From assembly GCF_043641075.1 (NCBI RefSeq), contig NZ_JBHZRC010000012.1, forward strand, positions 50,967-114,966: a DNA stretch of 64,000 bases, read 5' to 3'. The stretch is from Bacillus_BD oryzisoli_A (GTDB taxonomy: Bacteria > Bacillota > Bacilli > Bacillales > Cytobacillaceae). Made by a program: the position numbers and the translations under genes. Positions 44,459 to 54,133 of this stretch are shown in pieces. Each line of letters begins with the position of its first letter. Within the stretch, counting starts at the first letter, position 1. The notes below the pieces were generated by a model. The model saw nothing but the letters and a program-made list of their open reading frames with translations, was not told the origin of the DNA and did no database searches.

Positions 44459-45043
44459 TTACTCTGTATCTAGTTCTACTAAATTTGTTTTCTTCTTCAA
44501 TGTATAGTTCAACTGCCCTTTTTCTTTGACAAGTTGAATTCCACGGTCCTTTTCGTAGAAAAAGGTCAAGGTCTTGTTCATCTCTGAGTTTTTAAAAAAA
44601 GTGGAATTCAGGAACGCAGCTTGAGTGCGTTTTGTCTGAAGTCTATCTGGTTTCATGTCTATAATGAGCGAATGGCCATTTTTTGTGTATACGATGGTTT
44701 TGCTGTGATGGGTAGGATCGCTTTCGGTGCTGTGGATATGGGAATGAACAAGCCAAACGGTACCAGCCTTATCAGTAGAGGGACAGCGAATAAGGGCAAT
44801 CTGATGCTGGGCAGATAGGACAACAGGCAGTTTGTTTTTCTTTTTCAACGTGTAACGGGCCGCTTCGATGGCGCCATCAAGGGTGGATCCATTTTGAAGA
44901 AATGATTCTTTTACAATATCATCCGGAGATTGGGCAACAAGAAACGTTTGCGTTCCTTCCAATACCTGTGTGTATTCATAACCATTGTGAAAATGTGAGG
45001 CAAGAGCGGATGTTAGACGATTAATGATGTATTGACGATACAT
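44459..45043 (-). CDS. comK: ComK-like competence transcription factor
   Basis: A 194-residue protein resembling ComK, the DNA-binding master regulator of competence. The clearest part is the middle: IALIRCPSTDKAGTVWLVHSHIHS, TKNGHSLIIDM and RTQAAFLNSTFFKN correspond to ComK's QIFLFPT..WISHVHV, FSNGKTMELP and YRTAWLRTKF. Start ATG at 45043 has GGAGG seven bases upstream. It is transcribed towards the Qat genes. Many Bacillaceae carry two ComK paralogues; whether this is the functional one is open. The N-terminus (first 40 residues) matches less well. Confidence 0.75.
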   Translation of the reverse strand: MYRQYIINRLTSALASHFHNGYEYTQVLEGTQTFLVAQSPDDIVKESFLQNGSTLDGAIEAARYTLKKKNKLPVVLSAQHQIALIRCPSTDKAGTVWLVHSHIHSTESDPTHHSKTIVYTKNGHSLIIDMKPDRLQTKRTQAAFLNSTFFKNSEMNKTLTFFYEKDRGIQLVKEKGQLNYTLKKKTNLVELDTE

Positions 45044-45227
45044 GTGTCATCCTCCAATATTGTGGGGTAATGGTTGTTGCGGCACTTGCTTGTTATGTAT
45101 TTTATTTTAAATAGGGAAGACCAATTACCTCCTGACGTGTGTATAGGATGATGGGTAAAGGAGAACTAGATGTAGTGAATCCATTCCTTATTGTTAAATA
45201 TTTCACAATGAGGCTAAGATGAATCCG

Positions 45228-45268
45228 ACGGAATCACAATAATAGTGATTTTCATGTGATTCCGTTTT
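45228..45268. repeat. Inverted repeat between ComK-like and Xre genes
   Basis: ACGGAATCACA (45228-45238) and TGTGATTCCGT (45255-45265) form a perfect 11-bp stem; TTT follows on the plus strand. It lies just past the Xre gene's stop and about 185 bp upstream of the ComK-like start. It could end the Xre transcript or be an operator; the missing T tract on the minus strand argues against an efficient terminator. Confidence 0.5.
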
Positions 45269-45291
45269 ACATGCTTTAGCTTGATGTTTAG

Positions 45292-45561
45292 TTACTCAGA
45301 GTCAGGGTCGGCTTGCTTCAGACATTCAAGCAAATTCGTCTTTTCCTCTAATTCTAGGACTAATGCAGAGGGGCGCATATGATATACATGAGCTATTTTT
45401 ACCAATGTTTCAAAGCTTGGCTTGGACCGGTCATTTTCAAGATTACTAATTGTTTTACGGTCGAGCTTGGCTTCGAATTCCAACGTTTCCTGGGTCATAC
45501 GATTCCTTCTTCTTAGATCCTCAAAAAACTTGCCCAGCTTCATGGCCTCAAAATCTATCAA
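45292..45561 (-). CDS. Xre-family helix-turn-helix regulator
   Basis: An 89-residue Cro/CI-type repressor. The HTH is at about residues 20-60: MTQETLEFEAKLDRKTISNLENDRSKPSFETLVKIAHVY in part, with the typical TQE..A..D..TIS.LE.....P pattern. The C-terminal 25 residues are acidic. TTG at 45561 has AAGGAG about nine bases upstream; an ATG at 45543 is an alternative. It may regulate its neighbours, but the target is unknown. Confidence 0.82.
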   Translation of the reverse strand: MIDFEAMKLGKFFEDLRRRNRMTQETLEFEAKLDRKTISNLENDRSKPSFETLVKIAHVYHMRPSALVLELEEKTNLLECLKQADPDSE

Positions 45562-45892
45562 AGGCTAACTCTCCTTTTAACCTAATTAGATAATGAGACC
45601 CAAAAATCCACCACGCAAGGAAATGCGCAAAAGTTGGATGAAGGCAAAATTGATGAAATAGGCATGGTGCTCACGTTTCGAGAATGATAAAAGAAAGGTG
45701 CAGCATGGAGTCTGGATGATTGTCAGTAACTGAAGTTTGTGGCTTTAGAATACTAGGAAAATATGCTTTTTCATATTCGATTTTACCCTCTGTCAGGAGC
45801 ATCTGTCAGAGTTTTTAGTATGTAGGGAAATCTATATGAATTGTTTTGGATTTGGAAATTTGTGATAACTATCTATCAGGAGGGATACAAAA

Positions 45893-46997
45893 ATGGCAAT
45901 ACTAGTAACCGGCGGAGCAGGATATATTGGCAGCCATATGTGTGGAGTTGGTAAACGCAGGGTATGAGGTAGTGGTTGTAGATAACCTATCCAATAGTAA
46001 GATGGAATCCTTGTCACGTGTGAAAGAAATCACCGGGAAAGAGATTTCTTTTTACCAAGTGGATTTACTTAGTAGACAAGGTTTAGAAACGGTATTTGCT
46101 GAAAATAAGATTGATGCCGTGATCCATTTCGCGGGTCTTAAGGCAGTAGGCGAATCTGTCCAAATACCGCTGCATTATTATCACAATAATATAACGGGGA
46201 CCCTTATTCTTTGTGAGGTAATGAATCAGTATGGTGTAAATAAAATGGTGTTCAGCTCCTCTGCCACTGTGTATGGTGTACCGGAAAGCGTACCGATTTC
46301 AGAGAACTTTCCGCTAGGGTCGACCAATCCCTATGGCCGATCAAAACTAATGATTGAAGAAATCCTTCGTGATCTCCATACCTCAGATCCAAACTGGAGT
46401 ATTTCCCTGTTACGATACTTTAACCCAATTGGAGCCCATGAAAGCGGAAGAATTGGTGAGGACCCAAATGGTATCCCTAACAATCTAATGCCCTATATTA
46501 CCCAGATAGAAGTTGGAAAGCTAAAGGAACTGAATGTATTTGGGAATAACTATCCGACGATTGATGGAACGGGAGTAAGGGATTATATCCATGTAGTGGA
46601 TTTATCGAAGGGACATTTAAAGGCACTGGAAAAGATTATGACTAGTACGGGTGTGAGTGCTTATAATCTTGGAACGGGAAAAGGGTATAGTGTGCTGGAA
46701 ATGGTTGCTGCTTTTGAGAAGGCAAAGTTGGTCGACATTCAGTCCCCTTTTCCCTTTCTAGCCATGTCTTTGAAGCATTATTACGACAAAATCATCGGAT
46801 ATATAAAGCCATGCTCGAAGTTTCGCCCAAAGGTTGAAGAGACCATAGTTGCAACGGATAATTTCCACATTTGTCCTTCTTATGTGAGCCTTATGCTTCA
46901 TTCCGCAGCCTCCACCTTAAAATATGTAAGAAACACATCCCGTTACTGTGACTTCCCGAAAAATCTGGTTTCACAAAATATTTCACGTAGTTATTAA
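45893..46997 (+). pseudogene. galE: galE (UDP-glucose 4-epimerase), frameshifted and 3'-replaced
   Basis: ATG at 45893 behind AGGAGGG opens with MAILVTGGAGYIGSHM and then shifts frame at about 45936: the GalE sequence continues as CVELVNAGYEVVVVDNLSNS in another frame. GalE similarity goes on through FSSSATVYGVPES, NPYGRSK and VRDYIHVVDL to GTGKGYSVLEMVAAFEKA at about 46725. The last 90 codons are unrelated to GalE, which should continue with the RPGD and ADP-binding end, and run into a copy of the palindromic repeat. Two lesions make it a likely pseudogene. Confidence 0.85.
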
Positions 46998-46998
46998 A
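46941..46998. repeat. RAYT-linked palindromic repeat, copy A
   Basis: Core CCGAAAAATCTGGTTTCAC followed by AAAATATTTCACGTAGTTATT. It shares the pattern CCGAAAAATC(T/A)(T/G)GTTTCAC..(A/T)TTTCAC with four more copies at 57570, 58950, 60721 and 62755. This copy forms the end of the chimeric tail of the broken galE. Confidence 0.7.
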
Positions 46999-47075
46999 GA
47001 AAGGACCATGTTCGTTCACTAGTGCCACACTAAAGCTTATAGAGATTGTTTAATTCTGAAAATGTACTAATTTAT

Positions 47076-47104
47076 TTAACAAATAAGTATTACTTTCATA
47101 TATA
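47076..47104 (+). promoter_or_regulatory. Possible promoter of the dynamin operon
   Basis: TTAACA (47076-47081) and TATATA (47099-47104) are 17 bp apart and lie 72 bp before the first dynamin gene. TATACT two bases further is an alternative -10. The hexamers are AT-rich in an AT-rich region, so the assignment is tentative. Confidence 0.4.
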
Positions 47105-47175
47105 CTAGAAAGAAGTAAGAAACAGAAAATTCAAATATTTTAATAATGACCTGAGGTATTAAGGGGGACTAAAGG

Positions 47176-50100
47176 TTGAATTGGAAACAGCAAATTAAGC
47201 ATGGGCTTGATCATTGGATTCGGCTTTGTCCAAATGAGGAGAAATACGCTTCCATAAAAAAGCAGATCATTGAGTTAACTGAGGATATTGAGGATGAGCT
47301 ATCGATTATGGTTGTTGGTGAGTTTAACGCTGGAAAATCAACGTTTATTAATGCTTTACTTGGACAAAAAATATTATCTGCTGATGTAGTTCCAGAGACA
47401 GCAGTAGTAACAAAATTAACTTTTGGAAAGTCTAGAAAAGTCATTGCTCACTTTCTTGATGGCCATACGACAGTCTATGATGACATATGGTTTTATCAAC
47501 TAACAGCTGAAAAGGATGGAAACTTTAAAACAATCCGTCATCAGCTTTCTTATGTTGAATTGCAGCTTCCATTAGAGATCCTAAGGGAGTTTACAATAAT
47601 CGATACCCCCGGATTAAATGCAATCAACGAATATCATACAAAGGCAACAGAGAGATTTTTGGGGAGGGCGGACTTTGTAATCTTCCTGTTTCATGTATTA
47701 CACGTAGGAACTAAAACGGAAATGAAATGGCTTAAGAAGTTTCATAAAAAGAAGATCTATCCTTTTGGAATCATAAATCAAATTGACCTTATGGAAGATG
47801 ATGAGTTAGAAGATTTGATTGACTTCAATCAAGCGAATATTGGGCCAGTAGTAAAAAAGTTGGCTGGTGTATCTTCAAGGGATGCATTTAATGCACAGAT
47901 ACAAAAGGATGACCAACTGCTTGAATGGAGCAATTGGAAAGAGGTTGAACAGCTGCTAGATAACCTTAAAGCAGAGGTCGACAGGAAAATGGAGCACACC
48001 TATTATAGAATTCTAGAACCATTACGGCAAATGGAAAAGTTTTTTATAGAGTCCAAATTGTCTCTTCCGTTGAAAAAACTTAATTTAGATCAAGTAGCAA
48101 AGTTTATTGGCAAGGATATTCCAGAGCTACAATCAACCAAAGAGAGAATTAGTGCCAATCAGGAGCTTGTAAAATCGGTCAGTGATAAGTGGAACAACTT
48201 TCTAAACACGACTATTACTACCTTTTATCAGCTTGATGTTTTTCTAAGAAAATTTATGGCGCTTCATCTAGATATGCTTGGCCGAAATGCTTTTAGCCTA
48301 AACTTTAATCCTTTGCAATTATGGGAGGAAAGTGTTTTACCAGATTATGATAGGTTTTGTGAGGATCGAAAAGAATTAAATGATAAGATTACTAAATTGA
48401 ACGAAGAAAGAGAGCGTTTGGAAGAAAGTTGGAACAAGATTTATAAAAGCCGATCACTTAGGAAAAAGAAAAGTTTGAAACAACTTCAAAAGAGAATTGA
48501 CCTGTTCCACCATGAACTTGATCGAATTGAATGGAAAAGGGGAGCACTTCTCAATCTTTTTAAAGAAATGAACTTCAAAGTAAATGGCTTTAGAAATAGC
48601 ATAATCACGATAATTGAAAATGATATTAATTTTTATGTAGAACAAGAGAATGAGGATATTGTAAATCTAAAGAAACAGCAGGAAAAGATAGAGGATTATT
48701 TTACTGATTTATCAAAGAGTGACCTGACTAATTTTGAGTTATTTTCGATTTATCTAGAAGACTTTCAGAGGAATGTGGCAAAGCCTCTGCAGGATGTAGG
48801 AAAAGTTTCTGAAAGAGCAGTTATAGCAGCCTATAAACAAGCAGACAATTATATTCAAGAAATAGTAAATATAAAACAAGAATTACCTCCTGAGGAGGTT
48901 TATGCTTGTTGGAGAAAACTGGAGGACTTAACAGTTGTAAATAAAATCAAGTATGAATTAATATCTCCCAATTTTATACCCATCGAGTTAAAGCATCACG
49001 ATCTATTACCCCTCCCTAATAAAATGAATCACGACATACAGGTAGAAATAAATAAAATTCATTTTAAACAGATAGAATGGATTGCAGGTACTGTTTCCGC
49101 AACTATCCTTTCTACTTATATAGGATATTTAGTTTTTATGAATGTTGAAAATGAAAATCCAGTAGCAAAGGAGGTTACCAATACAGTTGCCGATAGTACA
49201 TCAGTTGACCACAAACAACAACCTTTACAAGAAGAACCTCAAACCCCAATGACTAATTTTACAAAGGATGATATTGAAGTATTTCTCCAGTCCGTCCGCC
49301 AAAGGCTGAATGTTACACAGAATAGAACTGGGTTATTTACTGGTTATGGCTGGCTTGAGTATCAGCCTTATTATGAAGACACATCTAAAGGAGAACTTGT
49401 TAATTTTGTAGTGACTGATATTGAATATGGGTCGTATGAGGAAATCAAGGCTAATGTCAAAGAAACCTATAAAATAGAAGGCGTCACAAAAGAATTCGAA
49501 TCTATGTATATGCTGTCAAATATGCCTAGTTCAGGGAATGATTTAATGATTATTGGATTTACGTATAGCCTTGCTAATCAAACAGAAGAAGAAATCATCG
49601 TAGAGAATTCCGATTTTGAAGCTTTCTTAAATAATTTTAGAAACAAGTATATGCAGGCTTTGAATACTGGAAATTCAATTTACATTGATGATTTTGTTGA
49701 ACAGGGAAGCCCTGCCCATAAAGAGCTTCTGGAATACATCGATTCAATTGCCGGAAAAGGCTACACATTTGAACATTTAAACTTTCAAGTGAATCAGGTA
49801 ATGAAGGTTGAAAATAACGAATATAATGTTTCTACTTTTGAAAAATTTATATTTACTGATGATAAAAATGAAAAGACAGATTATGAGAGGACAAAGGATT
49901 ATCTAGTCAAGGTTTTACCAGAAAAATGGATGATTATAAATAATATAACGATTATTGATACAAAAAGGGAAAATATTAATATCCCAACTGTTCAACTAGT
50001 AACGAATCAAAATGTGAATGAATTCATTCAAAGTTATTACATAGCGTTCGAAAGTGCATTTAACGGAAGCGGCTTTAGCTATGTTCAGAACTATTATGAC

Positions 50101-50382
50101 CCGAATGGCTCAGGATATCATTTGGCGGAATCTTATATTATCAACGCAAACAGCAAGAATATGCGGATGAGTAATCTAGAATTGAATATTGAGTCCGTCT
50201 CTCAAGCAGATGATAATCATTACGTGGTTATAGCTAATATTGCTGATGAATATTCTTATCAGGATGGAACGGGGGATCGTAAGAAAATACGTGCTCATTA
50301 TAAAGTGGGGGTAACACCGAACGGAAATATGATGATTTCGGAAGATCCAACGATTGAAATTTTAGAAAAAGTTGAGTTTTAG
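47176..50382 (+). CDS. Dynamin-like GTPase fused to TcaA-like NTF2 repeats
   Basis: A 1068-residue membrane protein with an uncommon layout. The GTPase domain has G1 GEFNAGKS (residues 48-55), G2 Thr in VVPETAVV, G3 DTPGLNA (about 144-150) and G4 NQID (about 202). Helical stalk segments run to about 620 with charged coiled coil at about 410-500. One membrane helix follows at about 633-655. The rest should be outside the cell: an acidic linker, then a TcaA-like region with two tandem NTF2-like repeats (about 810-930 and 943-1065; the second has the mark YDPNGSGYH). TTG start 47176 has AAGGGGG eight bases upstream. It heads a four-gene operon. Confidence 0.82.
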   Translation: MNWKQQIKHGLDHWIRLCPNEEKYASIKKQIIELTEDIEDELSIMVVGEFNAGKSTFINALLGQKILSADVVPETAVVTKLTFGKSRKVIAHFLDGHTTVYDDIWFYQLTAEKDGNFKTIRHQLSYVELQLPLEILREFTIIDTPGLNAINEYHTKATERFLGRADFVIFLFHVLHVGTKTEMKWLKKFHKKKIYPFGIINQIDLMEDDELEDLIDFNQANIGPVVKKLAGVSSRDAFNAQIQKDDQLLEWSNWKEVEQLLDNLKAEVDRKMEHTYYRILEPLRQMEKFFIESKLSLPLKKLNLDQVAKFIGKDIPELQSTKERISANQELVKSVSDKWNNFLNTTITTFYQLDVFLRKFMALHLDMLGRNAFSLNFNPLQLWEESVLPDYDRFCEDRKELNDKITKLNEERERLEESWNKIYKSRSLRKKKSLKQLQKRIDLFHHELDRIEWKRGALLNLFKEMNFKVNGFRNSIITIIENDINFYVEQENEDIVNLKKQQEKIEDYFTDLSKSDLTNFELFSIYLEDFQRNVAKPLQDVGKVSERAVIAAYKQADNYIQEIVNIKQELPPEEVYACWRKLEDLTVVNKIKYELISPNFIPIELKHHDLLPLPNKMNHDIQVEINKIHFKQIEWIAGTVSATILSTYIGYLVFMNVENENPVAKEVTNTVADSTSVDHKQQPLQEEPQTPMTNFTKDDIEVFLQSVRQRLNVTQNRTGLFTGYGWLEYQPYYEDTSKGELVNFVVTDIEYGSYEEIKANVKETYKIEGVTKEFESMYMLSNMPSSGNDLMIIGFTYSLANQTEEEIIVENSDFEAFLNNFRNKYMQALNTGNSIYIDDFVEQGSPAHKELLEYIDSIAGKGYTFEHLNFQVNQVMKVENNEYNVSTFEKFIFTDDKNEKTDYERTKDYLVKVLPEKWMIINNITIIDTKRENINIPTVQLVTNQNVNEFIQSYYIAFESAFNGSGFSYVQNYYDPNGSGYHLAESYIINANSKNMRMSNLELNIESVSQADDNHYVVIANIADEYSYQDGTGDRKKIRAHYKVGVTPNGNMMISEDPTIEILEKVEF

Positions 50383-50396
50383 GGAGAGTGGGCTGC

Positions 50397-52352
50397 ATGG
50401 GTTTTTCATTGAATTATTATAGGATAAAGAAAATGCAATTGCTGAACCAACTCGATAAGCTGCAGGTCGTGCTTCAGGCTATGGGGAATGATACCTATTT
50501 AAAGAAGGTTGAGGAACTTAGGAATCAAGTAGAAAATGAACATTTCCAAATTAGTGTTGTAGGAGAATTTTCTCGTGGAAAGTCAACATTTATCAATGCC
50601 TTATTAGGGAAAAAGTTCCTACCTTCATCAGTAAAGCCGACCACCACTGTATTAAATATTATTAATTACAGCAAGGAGCCATTTATCAAACTCCATAATC
50701 GAAAAAATGGTGAGGAGTATATCTCTGAAGAAGAATTTAAAAGACTGGTTGCCCCTAGAGAACCTATTGTGGGCGACAATGAGTCCGAAAAGCAATATAA
50801 GGAACAGGTAGATTATATTGGAAGTATTAAATATGCAGAAATAGGATACCCACTTTCCTTTTGTCAGGAGGGAGTACGGATTATCGATACACCGGGGACA
50901 AATGATCTTGACCCTGCAAGAGAGATGCTCACAAACAGTATTATTCCACAATCTGATGCTGCTATTATCCTCCTTTCAGCCACTATGATACTTAGTGAAT
51001 CTGAAATGAGTTTTCTGAAGGACAGAATTCTTGCGAATGACGTCCAAAAGATTTTTATTGTAGTAAATCATAAGGATCTATTAGCTTCATCTGAGGATGT
51101 TGAAAAAGTGTATAACTATGCTTATAAGAATTTGAAAGATATTTTACAAGAACCAAAGATATATATGGTTTCTTCGAAGGAAGCTCTTAATGCTCGTCGA
51201 AAGGCTACTGGAGAAGAACTTAAGAATATGCGGGGAAGACCGATATCAGTCAAGCCTTTTGAAGAATCAGGATTTATTGAATTAGAGTCGGCTTTAGGGG
51301 ATTTTCTCCAGTTTGAAAGAGGGGCAGTTAAGCTGCAAAGACCTATCCAGCGTTTAGAAAAGCTTGTCGCTGAAGTACTTGAGAAGCAAATAAATTTTGA
51401 ATATGGATCTTTAAATCAGCAAATGGAGGGCCTTCGAGAAAAAGTCAGATCATTTCGTAAGAGGGTTGAGCTGATAAGAAGGGCAGGGAAGGATTCTTTA
51501 AAGAAAATTGATATTGCATTAAATTTGGAAGAGTCCGAGGTAACTAAATGGTACCACGCAGAGTTAGTGAAAATTACAGAAAAAGGACTCGGAACATTTG
51601 AAGCCAACCGTAATCTTGGTATCGATGAGATTGGTGGCAAGGTGGAAAGGGAAATTGCTCCTCTCGAACGCAAACTACATGAGGATAAGAAAAAGAAAAT
51701 GACGGAAACCGCAATACGAATCATTGAGGACATTAGTAGACAGCTGAACAATGAGTGGTTCAAGCTGGAAGGGGATATGCAAAGTCATGGCTTCTTAAAT
51801 ACATATAATTCTAAAGATATGGTTCAGTCTGATAGTCTATTACCGGAAACCATAGCTAAGCGCTCCATATTTAATGATATCTTCGATGATTTAGGTACGG
51901 CTTGGGAAACAGAGAATAGCTTTATTGGGAAATTGGCTATCGGTGCAGGTTATATTGCAGCTACAGTGATTGGGGCTACTTCTTTTCTTGTTGGAGGGTT
52001 ATGGGCATGGCTGACCGGCGATACAGAAAAGGAGAAATTCCGCAGGAAGCTTACTGAACAGATGAATTCTACTGAAAAGAAACGCCGCCTTCAATTTAAA
52101 AGTGAATGGGATGGAATGGTAAACGCAATATCCAAACAATATCGCGACATTGTGAACGAAAATGTTCAACAGGTAGAGAACCAATTGAACATGTTGTTGG
52201 AGAATGCTCAATTAGAGGAGACTGAAATCAATGTAAAGAGGGAACTGTTGAAAACTAGATCCCACACATTAATGCAAGTTCAGACCGATGTCAGAGGTTT
52301 GTACCATGAGCTCATGGATCCAGTTAAAGAAGAGGACGGTGTTAAACCATGA
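50397..52352 (+). CDS. Dynamin-like GTPase with membrane hairpin (second)
   Basis: A 651-residue dynamin-family protein. G1 is GEFSRGKST (about residues 56-64), G2 Thr in VKPTTTVLNII, G3 DTPGTND, G4 NHKD in IVVNHKDLL. A long helical region follows (NFEYGSLNQQMEGLREKV), then a hydrophobic hairpin at about 510-545 (GAGYIAATVIGATSFLVGG) as in membrane-remodelling bacterial dynamins, and a helical C-terminus. ATG 50397 is ten bases after AGGGAG; an in-frame GTG at 50388 is too close. The next gene overlaps at ATGA. The pair may correspond to LeoBC/LeoA of Eleos. Confidence 0.82.
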   Translation: MGFSLNYYRIKKMQLLNQLDKLQVVLQAMGNDTYLKKVEELRNQVENEHFQISVVGEFSRGKSTFINALLGKKFLPSSVKPTTTVLNIINYSKEPFIKLHNRKNGEEYISEEEFKRLVAPREPIVGDNESEKQYKEQVDYIGSIKYAEIGYPLSFCQEGVRIIDTPGTNDLDPAREMLTNSIIPQSDAAIILLSATMILSESEMSFLKDRILANDVQKIFIVVNHKDLLASSEDVEKVYNYAYKNLKDILQEPKIYMVSSKEALNARRKATGEELKNMRGRPISVKPFEESGFIELESALGDFLQFERGAVKLQRPIQRLEKLVAEVLEKQINFEYGSLNQQMEGLREKVRSFRKRVELIRRAGKDSLKKIDIALNLEESEVTKWYHAELVKITEKGLGTFEANRNLGIDEIGGKVEREIAPLERKLHEDKKKKMTETAIRIIEDISRQLNNEWFKLEGDMQSHGFLNTYNSKDMVQSDSLLPETIAKRSIFNDIFDDLGTAWETENSFIGKLAIGAGYIAATVIGATSFLVGGLWAWLTGDTEKEKFRRKLTEQMNSTEKKRRLQFKSEWDGMVNAISKQYRDIVNENVQQVENQLNMLLENAQLEETEINVKRELLKTRSHTLMQVQTDVRGLYHELMDPVKEEDGVKP

Positions 52353-54133
52353 ACTATACGGTAGAGAAGGATTTACTTAAGGAGAAGGCATGTAAGCTAA
52401 AGGAAAGTCTGACTTCCCTTTTACCTGCGAGTTCACAGTTGAAGGCACTTGACGAATTAGAAGAAGATTTAGATCAAGACTACTATACCATTATTGTGGT
52501 CGGACAATTTAAACATGGAAAGTCAACGTTCGTCAACGCGCTGCTTGGCAAGGACATAATGCCAAGGGATGTTACACCGACAACAGCAACGATCAATGCC
52601 GTGTTCCATTCTGATACTCCGGAACTTCAAATATTAAAAACAGATGGTCAAGTTGAAAAAAAGGAGTTATCTACTGAGGAACTAAATCAATATACAGCTT
52701 CTATAGATTTTGATACGGAAGAGATTAAATATTTAAAGTTGTTTATGGATGCCCCATTATTGAAAAATAGAGTGGTACTAATAGACACACCAGGGGTGAA
52801 TGACCTCAATCAGCACCGTTCAGATATCACCTTCCAGTTTATTCCACGAGCTGATGTCATTATTTTTATGACATCAATGGATGCAGCATTAAAGAAGTCG
52901 GAAAAGGTCTTTATTCAAGACTTTTTATTGAAAAACGGCATAGACAAAATCATCTTTACGGCGAATTTTATGGACCGGATAGATGAGGAGGAACTGGATG
53001 ATACGATCGAATACATTGAGCGCAGAATTCAAAGCATTCTTGAAGGGGAAAATGCAAAACTCTATCCAATTTCAGCCCGAGAAGCACTGGAAGGAAAATT
53101 GAATGGGAATCGAGATCTTCTTGATTATTCTGGAGTACCTGAAGTAGAGAAGGAAATTTCAAGAAGAATTGAAAGTGGCTCGCGTAGTATGGAAAAACTG
53201 GAGAGGTTCCAATTACGGCTGAAGTCCATTGGTGAAGTAGTAAAAGGTGAGATTGTAACAGCTAATGAATTATCTTCTAAGTCATTAGAAAGTCTCGAAG
53301 CTCAGCTAGAAGCCGTTAAAGGGTGGTTTGCTAAGCAAGATATATGGCAAACACAAATACAAACTTATATTAAGGAACGCCGCAATGAAATTAAATTCAT
53401 GGTGCGGAAATCCGTACAATTTTTCGGGGATAATGTTCGTACTGATATTGAAAACAGGATACAGCTATACCATGGAGCTGATATAAAGAGTTTAGTTGAA
53501 TCACAGATTCCAATTACAATTAAGTCACATTTCAATTCATGGGTTAATCAATATAGTGAGTATATACATGAGCTACTTCGTAAAACTCAAGTAGAGGTGA
53601 CAAAAGGACTAACGTCATCTTTTAAACAAAATGTTCATATTCAGGAGGTTAGAGGCTCTAATCTGCAATTTGCTGAATCAATACCTATATTAGAAGCAAA
53701 GACAGGAAACGCAAATGTAAAGGCAGGATTAATCGTTGGGGGAGTCAGTACGATGGCCATACTGTTAGGAGGACCATTCTTCTTGCCGATTGTTGGGATG
53801 GCAGGTATTCCATTCTTAGCGCAAAAACTGGCTGAAAAACAGTACGAGAAAATTAAGCCAGAACTCATTGCAGTTACTGCCAGTAAAATTGACCAGCTTG
53901 TAGATAACTTTTTGGATCAATTATATCGCTATATAGAAAATACGCTGAATCAAATCGAAGTTAAGTCTTTAGAAGAGTTCTCTAGGCTGATAGGTTCATA
54001 CGAGGTCCTTTTGAAGAGTGAAATTAAAAGCAAGCAAAAGGAATCAGCAATGATTCATGCATTCAAAGACCGGCTTTCTGAGCTTGAAAGTCTGATAGAA
54101 GAGGAAATTCTGAGAGGAGTAAAAGCACAATGA
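52349..54133 (+). CDS. Dynamin-like GTPase with membrane hairpin (third)
   Basis: A 594-residue dynamin-family protein. G1 is GQFKHGKST at about residues 50-58, G2 Thr in VTPTTATINAV, G3 DTPGVND, G4 NFMD in TANFMDRID. The central helical part has KESVQFFG-like stalk segments, and a hydrophobic paddle spans about residues 455-495 (AGLIVGGVSTMAILLGG, PFFLPIVGMAGIPFLAQ). The C-terminus is helical. It overlaps the genes on both sides by four bases, so all three proteins of 50397-54528 are made in coupled fashion. Confidence 0.82.
   Translation: MNYTVEKDLLKEKACKLKESLTSLLPASSQLKALDELEEDLDQDYYTIIVVGQFKHGKSTFVNALLGKDIMPRDVTPTTATINAVFHSDTPELQILKTDGQVEKKELSTEELNQYTASIDFDTEEIKYLKLFMDAPLLKNRVVLIDTPGVNDLNQHRSDITFQFIPRADVIIFMTSMDAALKKSEKVFIQDFLLKNGIDKIIFTANFMDRIDEEELDDTIEYIERRIQSILEGENAKLYPISAREALEGKLNGNRDLLDYSGVPEVEKEISRRIESGSRSMEKLERFQLRLKSIGEVVKGEIVTANELSSKSLESLEAQLEAVKGWFAKQDIWQTQIQTYIKERRNEIKFMVRKSVQFFGDNVRTDIENRIQLYHGADIKSLVESQIPITIKSHFNSWVNQYSEYIHELLRKTQVEVTKGLTSSFKQNVHIQEVRGSNLQFAESIPILEAKTGNANVKAGLIVGGVSTMAILLGGPFFLPIVGMAGIPFLAQKLAEKQYEKIKPELIAVTASKIDQLVDNFLDQLYRYIENTLNQIEVKSLEEFSRLIGSYEVLLKSEIKSKQKESAMIHAFKDRLSELESLIEEEILRGVKAQ

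Noticed and set aside
44344..44529. Plus-strand open frame of 61 codons
   Set aside because: It overlaps the 3' end of the ComK-like gene on the other strand, has no ribosome site and no recognisable sequence.
46730..46997. The galE 3' tail as a transposase remnant
   Set aside because: The minus strand has a short open frame here, but it is interrupted and too short to name; it is recorded only as unrelated sequence.
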